This document shows positions 7,569 through 16,774 of a DNA stretch of 38,330 bases, one piece after another. A program made the position numbers and the translations under genes. Origin of the DNA: Bacteroidales bacterium (lineage in GTDB: Bacteria; Bacteroidota; Bacteroidia; Bacteroidales; UBA932); the NCBI GenBank assembly GCA_017442315.1, contig JAFRZX010000137.1, positions 1 through 38,330 on the forward strand, read 5' to 3'. Position 1 is the stretch's first letter; each line of letters opens with the position of its first letter. The notes below the pieces were generated by a model. The model was not told the origin of the DNA, searched no databases, and worked only from the letters and a program-made list of their open reading frames with translations.

Positions 7569-10500
7569 ATGAAACATCATATATATAGTATTCTGGTAAT
7601 GGCGCTATGTGTCATTGCGTGCGGAAAGGAACTCCAGCCGGTGGAACCTGTTTCATCAGAAGGAAAAGTAACTCTAGAGGTGAATTCAGACAGTCATCTT
7701 CTGGATATGTCCGAAGATGGCAGGGCAGGAGATGTCCTTTTCAAGACAAGAGGTGGCTCTGTTGTCCTTGATGTCCTGACCAACCAGGATGAGTGGACTT
7801 TTTCCGTAAAAGGTGGTGATTGGCTGGATATCTCTGCAGACAGGTATTTTCTTACCATAAAGGCGGAAAGGAATGAGGGTGATGGATATAATGAAGCAGA
7901 GATAACGGTTTCTGCTACAGACGGTGAAAGAACTTCAAATGTTGTTTTGAATATACGACAGAATCATGCAGGCGTTCCTGAAGTGAGTCTTTCTTCCAAT
8001 GATCATCATTTCAAGGCGTTCACTGGCCTGGTGCATGAAATAGAGATTGAGACCAACCAGGATGAGTGGGATTTTGAATGCACTTGCAGTTGGCTGCTTT
8101 TGGAGAAGAAGGATAACCGTCTGATTCTGTCTTCGGATGAAAACCATGCTTTCAAACAGAGGGAAGTTGAAATCCTCATCAAGGCCGGTTATGGGGAAAA
8201 TGCTGATTCGGATGTGCTGCGTGTACGTCAGGACGGAAAGGCATTTGTGAAATTGAGCACTCAAAATGTAGCGACTGATGACGATGGAGATACAAGGACA
8301 GTGGTGGTTGAATCCAATCCTGAACTTGAATGGACATACGAGACAGACGGCAGTGATTGGTTCAGTGTTTCTTCAGAAGGAGACAGGCTACTGGTCACCA
8401 TTCCTTCCAATGCAGGTGGTAACCAGCGTTTAGGGTCGCTGACGGTGATTGTAGGAGATGAAGACAATAATGCTACAGCTAAAGTCAATGTGCGTCAGAT
8501 CGGGCCTGATACTGAGGAACTCATATATGAAGTCCTTATTTCCGAACCTGATTTTCTTCTGACAGGCGCGCCTGTGATTACTACATCCACCGGCGGCAGT
8601 GTTACTGTAGATTGGGGTGACGGTACGCCTGTGGAGACCTTTGAGTCGAGGAGGCCTTCTCACGTATATAAGGAACCGGGAAGATATACGATTGAAATGT
8701 CCGGTACGGCCAAGTCTTTGGAATTCGGATCAGGAGATGCCATGTCCCCTGAACTTCAAAGTGTCATATCGTGGGGAAAGATGGGATATACATCATTGAC
8801 AGATATGTGTCTGGGATGCAATAATCTGAAAGCCATCCCTAATGATGTTGCAGGATCATTCTCAACTGTAAAAACTTTTCTTGGAGCCTTTTCCTGCTGT
8901 GAGTCTCTGGAGGAGATACCATCCGGACTCTTCAGGCATGCGACAGTGGCCAGAAATTTTGAGGATTGCTTCAGCCATTCGGAAAGCATTTCGGAAATTC
9001 CTGAGAATCTGTTCGAGAACTGCGCAGCGGCAGAAGACTTCTCCTATGCATTCTATGCTACCGGTACCGGATATGTGATAACCAGCAGCACTCTTGGAAA
9101 TTTCGACGAAGTCAGAGCGATGGTTTCCGAAGGCAGACTCAAGTCGATTCCTTCAGGACTTTTCCGCAATTGTCATAATATAAAGCAGCTGGACTATGTG
9201 TTTGGAGCAACATCCATAACATCTGTACCTGACGATATATTTGCCTCGCAGTCTTCTGCCACTATCTTTACCGGAGCATTCTCTGCTTGTGTAAATCTTC
9301 AGTCGATTCCGGTTTCCTTGCTGGCCGGAGCATCTTCGGCATTGGACATCAAGTACATGTTTGCCGGATGTGAGTCGCTGACTGAGATTCCTGTGGGTAT
9401 GTTCGTCTCGAACTCTACAGTAACCAATCTTGAATACATATTCTATAAGACGGGAGTTTCAAAGTTGTCTTCCGGAATCTTTGAAGGATTGAACGGAGTC
9501 AAGACAGTCGGTGCTGTATTCCAGGGATGCGAGTCCCTTGTCGAAATAGAACCAGGGGTATTCAATGGCCTGACATCAGCAAAATCGTTCCGATACTGCT
9601 TTTCAGATTGCACTGCCCTTAGAGAGATTCCATCAAAACTTTTTGCCGGTCTGAATGCGGCATACGAATTTACATATACATTTGAAAATACGGCGTTGGA
9701 ATCAGTTCCTGCGGATCTTTTTGCCGATGCGAGGGATTATTCTTCAGCAGACTTCACCTATATGTTTGCTGATTGCAAGAATCTCAAGACGGTTCCTGCA
9801 GGGCTTTTCGACACCTTTACCAAGGTTACATCCCCTGGTTTCAAGAATCTCTTCAATGGTTCAGGCATAGAAACAATACCAGCCGGTCTTTTTGCAAAGA
9901 ATACATCTGTTTCCACCGGTTTTGAAGAGGTGTTCAGCAATTGTCAGGAATTGAAGAAGATAGAAGGATCCATTTTCCCTGAGTCATCATCAGTGTCTTC
10001 GATGGCATATGCCTTTGAGAATTGTACTTCATTGGAAGAACTTCCTGAGAATCTGTTTGCACCGTTGGCCGGTTCAAAGACCAAGTTTACAGCTAGTTTT
10101 GTAAGCTGCACTTCTTTGAAAACCATTCCTAAGGGAATGTTTTCTGCCAATACTCTTGCAGCAGGATTTCAGGGGACATTCTGCGGTTGTTCTTCGTTGG
10201 AGGAAATACCGTCCGACCTCCTGCCTGCTGCTGAAAAAGTGACCTCTGTAAAGGATATGTTTGCTGAATGCTCATCGCTTAAGACAGTTCCGTCCGGTCT
10301 TTTTGACAACACTCCGGCCATCACTTCGTTTGAAGCGACATTTGCGGATTGTACATCGCTTGAAATCATTCCTGAAGATCTTTTCAGTGCTATAGGAACA
10401 AAGACATCCAGCATAACATTCGCAGAATGCTTCATGAACTGTTCGTCCCTGAAGAGTATCCCGGCAGGACTTTTTGACACAGTAAGACGCATAAACTACA

Positions 10501-10718
10501 TAGACCAGTGCTTCGAAGGTTGTTCCTCTCTCACGGGAGAGTCACCTTACACAATGATAACAGATGCTGAAGGAGTGGAGAAGAAAGTACATCTGTACGA
10601 ACGTGTAAGAGACGAAGATTTTCCTAACGCTCCAGTATCAGCATCGGCTCATGCTGATTGCTTTTCCGGCTGCACAGGTCTTACCGATTATGATTCCATG
10701 CCTTCAACATGGAAATGA
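7569..10718 (+). CDS. BACON plus BspA-like leucine-rich repeat surface lipoprotein
   Basis: 1049 residues. The signal MKHHIYSILVMALCVIACGKE ends at a lipid-anchored Cys followed by G-K-E, an acidic/lysine pattern of surface export. Three BACON-like domains occupy roughly residues 34-136, 137-225 and 226-319, each with a W-x-(W/L/F) core (DEWTF, DEWDF, LEWTY) and a closing strand ending in RQ. A PKD-like segment of about 320-390 contains VDWGDGTP and SHVYKEPGRYTI. From about 395 to the end run some 20 repeats of 24-34 residues. These have the form C/F-x-x-C-x-S/x-L-x-x-IP-x-x-L/G-F (for example IPSGLFRNC, VPAGLFDT, IPEDLFSA), the BspA or DUF285-like leucine-rich type. Related proteins mediate adhesion or binding to host or plant surface molecules; that role is inferred here. 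Confidence 0.8.
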   Translation: MKHHIYSILVMALCVIACGKELQPVEPVSSEGKVTLEVNSDSHLLDMSEDGRAGDVLFKTRGGSVVLDVLTNQDEWTFSVKGGDWLDISADRYFLTIKAERNEGDGYNEAEITVSATDGERTSNVVLNIRQNHAGVPEVSLSSNDHHFKAFTGLVHEIEIETNQDEWDFECTCSWLLLEKKDNRLILSSDENHAFKQREVEILIKAGYGENADSDVLRVRQDGKAFVKLSTQNVATDDDGDTRTVVVESNPELEWTYETDGSDWFSVSSEGDRLLVTIPSNAGGNQRLGSLTVIVGDEDNNATAKVNVRQIGPDTEELIYEVLISEPDFLLTGAPVITTSTGGSVTVDWGDGTPVETFESRRPSHVYKEPGRYTIEMSGTAKSLEFGSGDAMSPELQSVISWGKMGYTSLTDMCLGCNNLKAIPNDVAGSFSTVKTFLGAFSCCESLEEIPSGLFRHATVARNFEDCFSHSESISEIPENLFENCAAAEDFSYAFYATGTGYVITSSTLGNFDEVRAMVSEGRLKSIPSGLFRNCHNIKQLDYVFGATSITSVPDDIFASQSSATIFTGAFSACVNLQSIPVSLLAGASSALDIKYMFAGCESLTEIPVGMFVSNSTVTNLEYIFYKTGVSKLSSGIFEGLNGVKTVGAVFQGCESLVEIEPGVFNGLTSAKSFRYCFSDCTALREIPSKLFAGLNAAYEFTYTFENTALESVPADLFADARDYSSADFTYMFADCKNLKTVPAGLFDTFTKVTSPGFKNLFNGSGIETIPAGLFAKNTSVSTGFEEVFSNCQELKKIEGSIFPESSSVSSMAYAFENCTSLEELPENLFAPLAGSKTKFTASFVSCTSLKTIPKGMFSANTLAAGFQGTFCGCSSLEEIPSDLLPAAEKVTSVKDMFAECSSLKTVPSGLFDNTPAITSFEATFADCTSLEIIPEDLFSAIGTKTSSITFAECFMNCSSLKSIPAGLFDTVRRINYIDQCFEGCSSLTGESPYTMITDAEGVEKKVHLYERVRDEDFPNAPVSASAHADCFSGCTGLTDYDSMPSTWK

Positions 10719-10748
10719 TGCTGTTTTCAATAGTTAAACGGATTATAA

Positions 10749-12395
10749 ATGAAACTGAACGTGAAAAGAACTATATATTATTACATTGCTGCACTTGCAG
10801 TGGTATCCTTGTACGGCTGTTCTGAAGAACCGGCAGAGATTCTTCAGCCTGAACCGGACTATGCGTCTGTATCCCTGTCTTCGAGGGAGATTGTGATGCC
10901 TGAGGAAGGGGGGCAGAAGACCATATTTGTAGCAACCAACCGTGAGGATTGGGATGTTGTCTGCATAGAGGATTGGGTGGATGTAAGTATTGAAGGAGGG
11001 TCTGTCACATTCTATGTGGACGGCAATACCTCAGAAGGCGGCAGAATTGCCGTTGCCGATGTCGTTGCCGGAACAAAACCGGATATTGCAAAAGCCCGGT
11101 TCAAGATATATCAGAAAGGAGCCGATACCAGGAATCTTTCGGAAGAAGGAACAGCCAACTGCTATATCGCCGGCACAGAAGGTTCATACAGGTTCGATGC
11201 CAGTGTAAAAGGTAACGGAAAATTCAACGGAGACGGAAAATCATTGTATATTGATTATCTTGGTGTGGATATAGAGGGTGCGGCTTATGCTGATCTTGCA
11301 TGGGAAGCCACCTATGATGGAGACAAGACCAGAAGCACTTATATAATAGATGGTTATCCGGTGTATTCTGCAGAAGAAAAGGCTGTATACTTCTCTACCG
11401 GACAGACAGAAGGAAATGCTCTTGTATGTGTACGCAATGCGGAAGGCGATATATTATGGAGCTGGCATATCTGGGTGACAGATGACGCAGTTGGCGTCTC
11501 TACCGGAAATTCTCTTGAATGGATGGACCGCAATATCGGTGCTTTGACAAACTTTCCTGATGATATATCCAACAGGGGAATGCTCTATCAATGGGGACGC
11601 AAGGATCCGTTCCTGCCGTCTCCTGCTCCATATATGGAAGTGCCATACCATGTGTATGACGAGGAAGGATATCTTATGGAGACAGAAGAGGAATATTATG
11701 CAAAACAGGAGCAGATCGAATCTGCCCGTATGGTTCTTAACATAAACAATACTCAGACGGGTAACGGCTTCCTTTCATGGGAATATCTTGGAGTCGCACC
11801 GGTTGCCCTCGAAGCACCTGGAAATATAGAATATGCCGTAAAGCATCCTACTACCGTGCTTGGATGCAGAGTCGACATTCCTATAGGGGAATATGTCTTT
11901 GACTGGTATCTGCAGCAGGATCTCCCTTCTGCATCTGGTGCCATGATGCAGTCTCAATCGGAATTATGGGGCAATGCTGAGTCTGGAAGCGATTATAAGA
12001 CAATCTTCGACCCTTGTCCTCCTGGATATGCAGTCCCTCCTCGTGGAGCTTTTGGTCAGATACCTGAAGGATATGCGTGTGCGTATGTGGACAGAGACTG
12101 GGAAAGGAATGATTACGGCTGGACCTGGAAAGGCGGGAACGGTGACTACTTCCCAAGTACAGGCAATCTGGATGTTTCCGGTCTGATAGGAGAAACAAGC
12201 GAAAAGATGCTTTACTGGACAGCGGAATACTTTGGCAGTGGTGCAGCAGGATTCGGTAAGGCTGCAATGCTCTTTGTAGCATATAATGAAGTGTATTATG
12301 GAGTATATCCTATACTTGACGAGGCGGAAGCTGCCGCATGGTATTCATACGGAGCGAAATGTTTTGCCGCCCCTGTAAGATGTGTAAAGGAATGA
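10749..12395 (+). CDS. BACON and FISUMP-like surface lipoprotein
   Basis: 548 residues. The signal peptide ends in VSLYGCSEE, a lipobox with acidic residues after the Cys. One BACON domain spans about residues 38-128 (GGQKTIFVATNREDWDVVCIEDWVDV with a closing FKIYQKGAD). From about 130 a larger domain shows a pattern common in Bacteroidales cell-surface proteins: TANCYIAGTEGSYRF, ILWSWHIWVTDD, LEWMDRNIGA, RGMLYQWGRKDPF and FDPCPPGYAVPPRGAFG. It resembles the Fibrobacter succinogenes major paralogous (FISUMP) family of surface domains. No enzyme motif is visible. The gene lies 30 bp after the LRR gene and 29 bp before the microprotein gene and is part of the same operon. The most likely role is surface display or adhesion. 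Confidence 0.7.
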   Translation: MKLNVKRTIYYYIAALAVVSLYGCSEEPAEILQPEPDYASVSLSSREIVMPEEGGQKTIFVATNREDWDVVCIEDWVDVSIEGGSVTFYVDGNTSEGGRIAVADVVAGTKPDIAKARFKIYQKGADTRNLSEEGTANCYIAGTEGSYRFDASVKGNGKFNGDGKSLYIDYLGVDIEGAAYADLAWEATYDGDKTRSTYIIDGYPVYSAEEKAVYFSTGQTEGNALVCVRNAEGDILWSWHIWVTDDAVGVSTGNSLEWMDRNIGALTNFPDDISNRGMLYQWGRKDPFLPSPAPYMEVPYHVYDEEGYLMETEEEYYAKQEQIESARMVLNINNTQTGNGFLSWEYLGVAPVALEAPGNIEYAVKHPTTVLGCRVDIPIGEYVFDWYLQQDLPSASGAMMQSQSELWGNAESGSDYKTIFDPCPPGYAVPPRGAFGQIPEGYACAYVDRDWERNDYGWTWKGGNGDYFPSTGNLDVSGLIGETSEKMLYWTAEYFGSGAAGFGKAAMLFVAYNEVYYGVYPILDEAEAAAWYSYGAKCFAAPVRCVKE

Positions 12396-12424
12396 CAACG
12401 AATATTAACAAAAACCAAAGAATT

Positions 12425-12571
12425 ATGAAAAAAATGAAAGCAGTCTATGAGGCTCCCTTTCTGGAGGTAACAGAAATACAGGTGGAGCAATGTGTTTTGA
12501 TCGGTTCCTATGGAGATGAGGGCGAACCTGGTCAGGATTCAGGTTACAATGACCCTGATTTTGATCTTTAA
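12425..12571 (+). CDS. 48-residue microprotein with acidic C-terminal tail
   Basis: The ATG at 12425 gives MKKMKAVYEAPFLEVTEIQV followed by a middle segment with one Cys and a Gly, Asp, Glu and Asn-rich tail ending in DPDFDL. The K-x-YEAP-x-LEV opening matches a class of short Bacteroidales proteins I recognise by pattern, usually annotated as hypothetical and found near surface lipoprotein or fimbrillin genes. There is no signal peptide or membrane segment, so as read it would stay in the cytoplasm. It sits 29 bp after the FISUMP-like gene and 19 bp before the fimbrillin-like gene in the same frame direction, so it is surely co-transcribed. A longer in-frame start at 12338 would overlap the preceding gene and is unlikely. 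Function is unknown. Confidence 0.65.
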   Translation: MKKMKAVYEAPFLEVTEIQVEQCVLIGSYGDEGEPGQDSGYNDPDFDL

Positions 12572-12590
12572 CTCTTAAATTGAATCAACG

Positions 12591-15500
12591 ATGAAAACGA
12601 TAGTAAAGAGTTTTATCCTTATTGCAGCAGCTGCAGTGGGATTCACAGCATGCCAGAAAGAGATTCAGGAAGAAGTTCCTGTAAATAAAGGCACAGTCCA
12701 GGTCACTTTCGTTGCCGGTTCTCCGGAAACAAAGACAACAGTGGATACCTCAAGCGATGAGGCTCCAGTATTTTCATGGGAAGAAAATGAGACATTCGCA
12801 GTCCTTGAGCAGACCGAAGAGCTTGCAGCGGCGACTCAGGTGGCTTACGAAAAGGTTGACGAAAAAGCCCAGATCAAAGCAACTTTCAACACAAATGCAG
12901 GTCAGTCGTCTTATGATTATGTTACCATATATCCGGCAAGCGGATATGTAAGTGCAGAAAGCATTGGTGCAGCAACCCTCAGTCTTCCTGCAGTCCAGAC
13001 AATGGCAGAGAGTTCATACGATCCTGCAGCAGACCTCATGGTTTCTGAGGTGGTAACCACAACCGTGCAGCCTACAGAGGCTCAGATGGTACGCTTCACC
13101 CGCATGGCTGCTGTAGTCAAGATGACACTCAAGAACTTCACTCCTGAGGATGGCGACGAGGTTGAGCAGGTAATCTTCACGGCAGAAGGCAAGAACCTCG
13201 CAGGAACTGTAACAGCAGACCTCGCTACCCCTCATGAGTTTGCCGTAGCGGAAGGCGTTGACAACGTAACGGTAAACACAACTTCTTCAAGTGACGTATA
13301 TTTTACCGTCCTTCCGGCCATTCTTGAGGCAGGTGACGCATACACAGTGACTGTCATCACCAACAAGAAGCTCTACATAAAGAAAGGCGTTATCCCGGAA
13401 GAAAAATCTCTTGCATTCGAAGCCGGCATGGTAACCCGCCTTGGGGTAAACATGGATGGTATTGCAGCAAGCGAAAAGTGGGTGCTTGTGCGCGATGCTT
13501 CGACACTTGCCGAAGGCGATATCGTGACTATTGCAGCGAGTGACCTCAATTATGTCTTGGGATGTTATTTTGATTCAAACTACCCATACGCATCTTACAC
13601 CACAGATATCATTAAGTCTGGTGATTATCTCTATCATCCGATAGTTGCAGATAAGAGTCAGTATAAGTATATGGCGCAGTCGCTTATACTGGCAAAGAGA
13701 GATGCAGACAAAGTCGCATTTGATTTCTACAATGGAGTTGATTATGAGGGTGATACAAAGACAGGCTATCTTACCAATCTGATAACCAACAACTATCTTC
13801 GACTCTCTAGCTATCCTACCGATAATACACTTCTCTATGTTACAATTGACGGTGAGAGTGGTGTGGCTACAATCAGTGCAACAGACAGCGAGTTTAACAA
13901 TAAACTCTTGAAATATCGTGCTTATAATAATGGCACAAGTACCTCATATCGTCGTTTTGTTTTTGTTTCTTCACCTACCTCGGAGCACCATGATGTCTGC
14001 ATCTATAAGTTATTAGGTGCCAAGGGTGTTGTGCCTACAGCAGGTGCTGTGGTTACTGTTCCAGACGCAGATGAGCCAGTTGTGGTTCCAGTGGAGGGCG
14101 TTGCAGAAGAAACTGTATTCGAGGACGTTAAATTTACCTATGTAGGTGATTGGAATATCTCTGTTTCAGACAATGCCGAGTGGCTCACTCTCGATTATGC
14201 AGATGGTGTTCTCAAATATCTGGCAGATGCAAACCCAGGTGTAGTACGCTATGCAGAAGTTACAATAAAAGCTACTCACGATGGCGAGGCTGATAAGACC
14301 TGGACTTTCAACGTTGTTCAGAAGGGCGCTCCTGTAAAGGTTACCGTTGCCGAGTTTATTGAGATGGAAAAAGATGAAAATGTGGAGTATGAGGTTACCG
14401 GCATACTTCAATCAAAGGCTTCATCGGCATCGTACAGCACATATGTCGTTGATGCTGAAGGCAATAAAGCAACCTTCAAGTATATAGATATGGCGGATGG
14501 CTCAGATTTCTACAATAACGCCGATGTCGCGGCGAACGATGTTGTTACTATCATCGCTTCTGTAGCAACCAAGGGCACAGGTGGTTCAAGCTCGGCTCAC
14601 GCTATCTGCAAGGGCTACTACAATCTGTCTGCTACAGTGGAGAATGACCTCGTCGATTATACAGGTGGCAGCGTAGAGATATCTCTCAATAAGTCAGGAA
14701 CTTTGAATCCGGCTGGTAACATCACTTGCACAGCAGATGCAAACTTTGCCGAACTAGAATATACAACTAATGCATATGAGGCAGTCGTTACATTACCAGC
14801 CAATGATGGCGCACCTCGTCAGGTGATTGTAACCTTCACCGATGGCTATGCCAGGACTTCAGTTGCCATTGTGCAGGGTGCTGATAAGGCAAAGGGCAAT
14901 ACATGGGAACTTGTAACCGACGCCTCTACTCTTGCAGAGGGCGACCAGGTGATCATTGCAGCCAAGGATTACGATGTGGCTATGAGCACAACCATCTCAA
15001 GCGAGCGTCGCAGCGCTGTTGCTGTTACCAAGCTTGGCAGCTACTACCTCACACCTGCTCTTGGCGCACAGACTTTGGTTCTGGCGAACGGTTCGGCTGA
15101 GGATACATTTGCTTTCTACGATGGAGGAGACAACAAGGGCTTCCTTGTTTCGACCAGCACATCGTATGAGCTTAACAATCAGACATACATTGATGCTAAC
15201 GCATCGTTCACAGTATCGATAGCAGATGGTGTGGCAACTATTGGAAATAAGACTGGAGATTATAGTTCTAACAAGATGTACTATCGTGAGGGATCTTCTT
15301 ATAACTATTTCTACAGCGGAACCACAGCCAAGCAGGCCATCTGCCTCTATCGTCTTGCAGGCGTCAAGGGTACTATCCCTGTCATTCCTGCCGATGTTAC
15401 AGTTCCTTCAAGTAGCGTGGTCGTTCCGGAGGAGGGCGCTGTTGCGGCAACCGCTATCAACGATATTGAATTCAACTATGTCGGAGACTGGAATATCTCT

Positions 15501-16745
15501 GCAACATCGGAAGCAGAGTGGATCTCTTTCGCCTTTGACAAGGCTAATAGCAAGCTCACTTACACTGCCGCAGCAAATGAGGGTACAGTACGAGAGACAT
15601 CTGCTACAATTACTGCTACCATGGAAGGTCAGGAGCCGCTTACCTGGAATTTCAATGTTCTCCAGAAGGGCGCTCCGACGGAAATTACTTGCGATGAGCT
15701 GAACGACAAAGAGCAGAATGTAAATGTATCTTATAAACTCACCGGTAGGATTGTTTCTATGGCTATGGGTAGTTCGGGTACATTTATGCTCGACGATGGT
15801 ACTGGCAGACAGGCCGAAATCAGATATCTTTACACGGACGCTGGAGATGCAGTCTATGGTAATGACGAAATAGGACTTATGGTCGGTGATGTCGTGACTG
15901 TTACCACTGTTGTTTATACGAAAGGTAAAGGTGGGCACAGTAGTTATCACTCTACCTATAAGGGACACTATCGTTTGACTGCAACAGCAGATAAGGACCT
16001 GATTGATTATGAGGGTGGCACAGCAACCATTACTCTTGCAACATCGGGTAATCTGGTGCCTGCAGGCGAAATCATCAAGGGCGCAATGGCTGAGGCTTAT
16101 GACTTTGTAACCTTCGACTACACTGAAAATGCGGCAACAGCAACAGCAACATTTGCAGCAAACAATGGAGCATCACGCGGTGCAGAGTTCAACTTCACAT
16201 TCGGACTAGCTTCTGTTACCGTTGCAGTCGGTCAGCAAAATAATCCAGCTGTAAAGGTTGGATGGTTCCTTGTAACTAATGTTAATGAACTTGCGCCTGG
16301 AGATATGGTTATCATTGCAGCAAAGAGTCCGGATGAAACTCTTGATTATGCGTTTGCAAAGCCTACAAGTTCTACAGCGACAACATTTAAGGGAACAGCA
16401 ATTACTCTACAGGGTAATTCAATCAGTGATGTAACTGGTATTGAACAGTTCACTCTTGAAAGCGGTCTCGCTGATTATCCTGGAACATTCGCATTTAAAG
16501 GAAGTACCTATAATAAGTATATATATGTCTCAAGTGGTTATTTAAGAACTAATACCACCCTTAATCAGGCAGGTTCTTGGGCGGTTGCTATTGATTCAGA
16601 AGGAAAAGTCTCATTGGTATCGCAGACAACTAATAGCAAGAACACAATGATGTTTAACTATGTGTCAAGTAATCAGACTTTTAGTGTGTATACGTCATCT
16701 ACAACCGGCAAGGGTGCGATATATCTTTATAAGTACTACGAATAG
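12591..16745 (+). CDS. Fimbrillin-like lipoprotein with duplicated repeat and BACON blocks
   Basis: 1384 residues. The signal ends in AVGFTACQKE, a lipid-anchored Cys followed by Q-K-E. Residues of about 30-290 look like a fimbrillin or Mfa-type domain (QVTFVAGSPETKTTVD, VFSWEENETFAVLE, MVRFTRMAAVVKMTLKNF, ending EKSLAFEAGMVTRLGV). After it come two copies of a roughly 450-residue block starting near 297 and 771. Each has a W-x-LV-x-DASTLAEGD segment, a BACON-like domain (YVGDWNIS, closing NV-x-QKGAP), an OB-fold-like stretch (YEVTGIL or YKLTGRIV, closing with a KG-x-Y element) and a second BACON-like domain. A third partial copy begins near 1223 (WFLVTNVNELAPGD) and ends the protein. The likely role is a large surface or pilus-associated protein. 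Confidence 0.75.
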   Translation: MKTIVKSFILIAAAAVGFTACQKEIQEEVPVNKGTVQVTFVAGSPETKTTVDTSSDEAPVFSWEENETFAVLEQTEELAAATQVAYEKVDEKAQIKATFNTNAGQSSYDYVTIYPASGYVSAESIGAATLSLPAVQTMAESSYDPAADLMVSEVVTTTVQPTEAQMVRFTRMAAVVKMTLKNFTPEDGDEVEQVIFTAEGKNLAGTVTADLATPHEFAVAEGVDNVTVNTTSSSDVYFTVLPAILEAGDAYTVTVITNKKLYIKKGVIPEEKSLAFEAGMVTRLGVNMDGIAASEKWVLVRDASTLAEGDIVTIAASDLNYVLGCYFDSNYPYASYTTDIIKSGDYLYHPIVADKSQYKYMAQSLILAKRDADKVAFDFYNGVDYEGDTKTGYLTNLITNNYLRLSSYPTDNTLLYVTIDGESGVATISATDSEFNNKLLKYRAYNNGTSTSYRRFVFVSSPTSEHHDVCIYKLLGAKGVVPTAGAVVTVPDADEPVVVPVEGVAEETVFEDVKFTYVGDWNISVSDNAEWLTLDYADGVLKYLADANPGVVRYAEVTIKATHDGEADKTWTFNVVQKGAPVKVTVAEFIEMEKDENVEYEVTGILQSKASSASYSTYVVDAEGNKATFKYIDMADGSDFYNNADVAANDVVTIIASVATKGTGGSSSAHAICKGYYNLSATVENDLVDYTGGSVEISLNKSGTLNPAGNITCTADANFAELEYTTNAYEAVVTLPANDGAPRQVIVTFTDGYARTSVAIVQGADKAKGNTWELVTDASTLAEGDQVIIAAKDYDVAMSTTISSERRSAVAVTKLGSYYLTPALGAQTLVLANGSAEDTFAFYDGGDNKGFLVSTSTSYELNNQTYIDANASFTVSIADGVATIGNKTGDYSSNKMYYREGSSYNYFYSGTTAKQAICLYRLAGVKGTIPVIPADVTVPSSSVVVPEEGAVAATAINDIEFNYVGDWNISATSEAEWISFAFDKANSKLTYTAAANEGTVRETSATITATMEGQEPLTWNFNVLQKGAPTEITCDELNDKEQNVNVSYKLTGRIVSMAMGSSGTFMLDDGTGRQAEIRYLYTDAGDAVYGNDEIGLMVGDVVTVTTVVYTKGKGGHSSYHSTYKGHYRLTATADKDLIDYEGGTATITLATSGNLVPAGEIIKGAMAEAYDFVTFDYTENAATATATFAANNGASRGAEFNFTFGLASVTVAVGQQNNPAVKVGWFLVTNVNELAPGDMVIIAAKSPDETLDYAFAKPTSSTATTFKGTAITLQGNSISDVTGIEQFTLESGLADYPGTFAFKGSTYNKYIYVSSGYLRTNTTLNQAGSWAVAIDSEGKVSLVSQTTNSKNTMMFNYVSSNQTFSVYTSSTTGKGAIYLYKYYE

Positions 16746-16774
16746 CATGTAATACATAAGAAACAGAGTAACGA

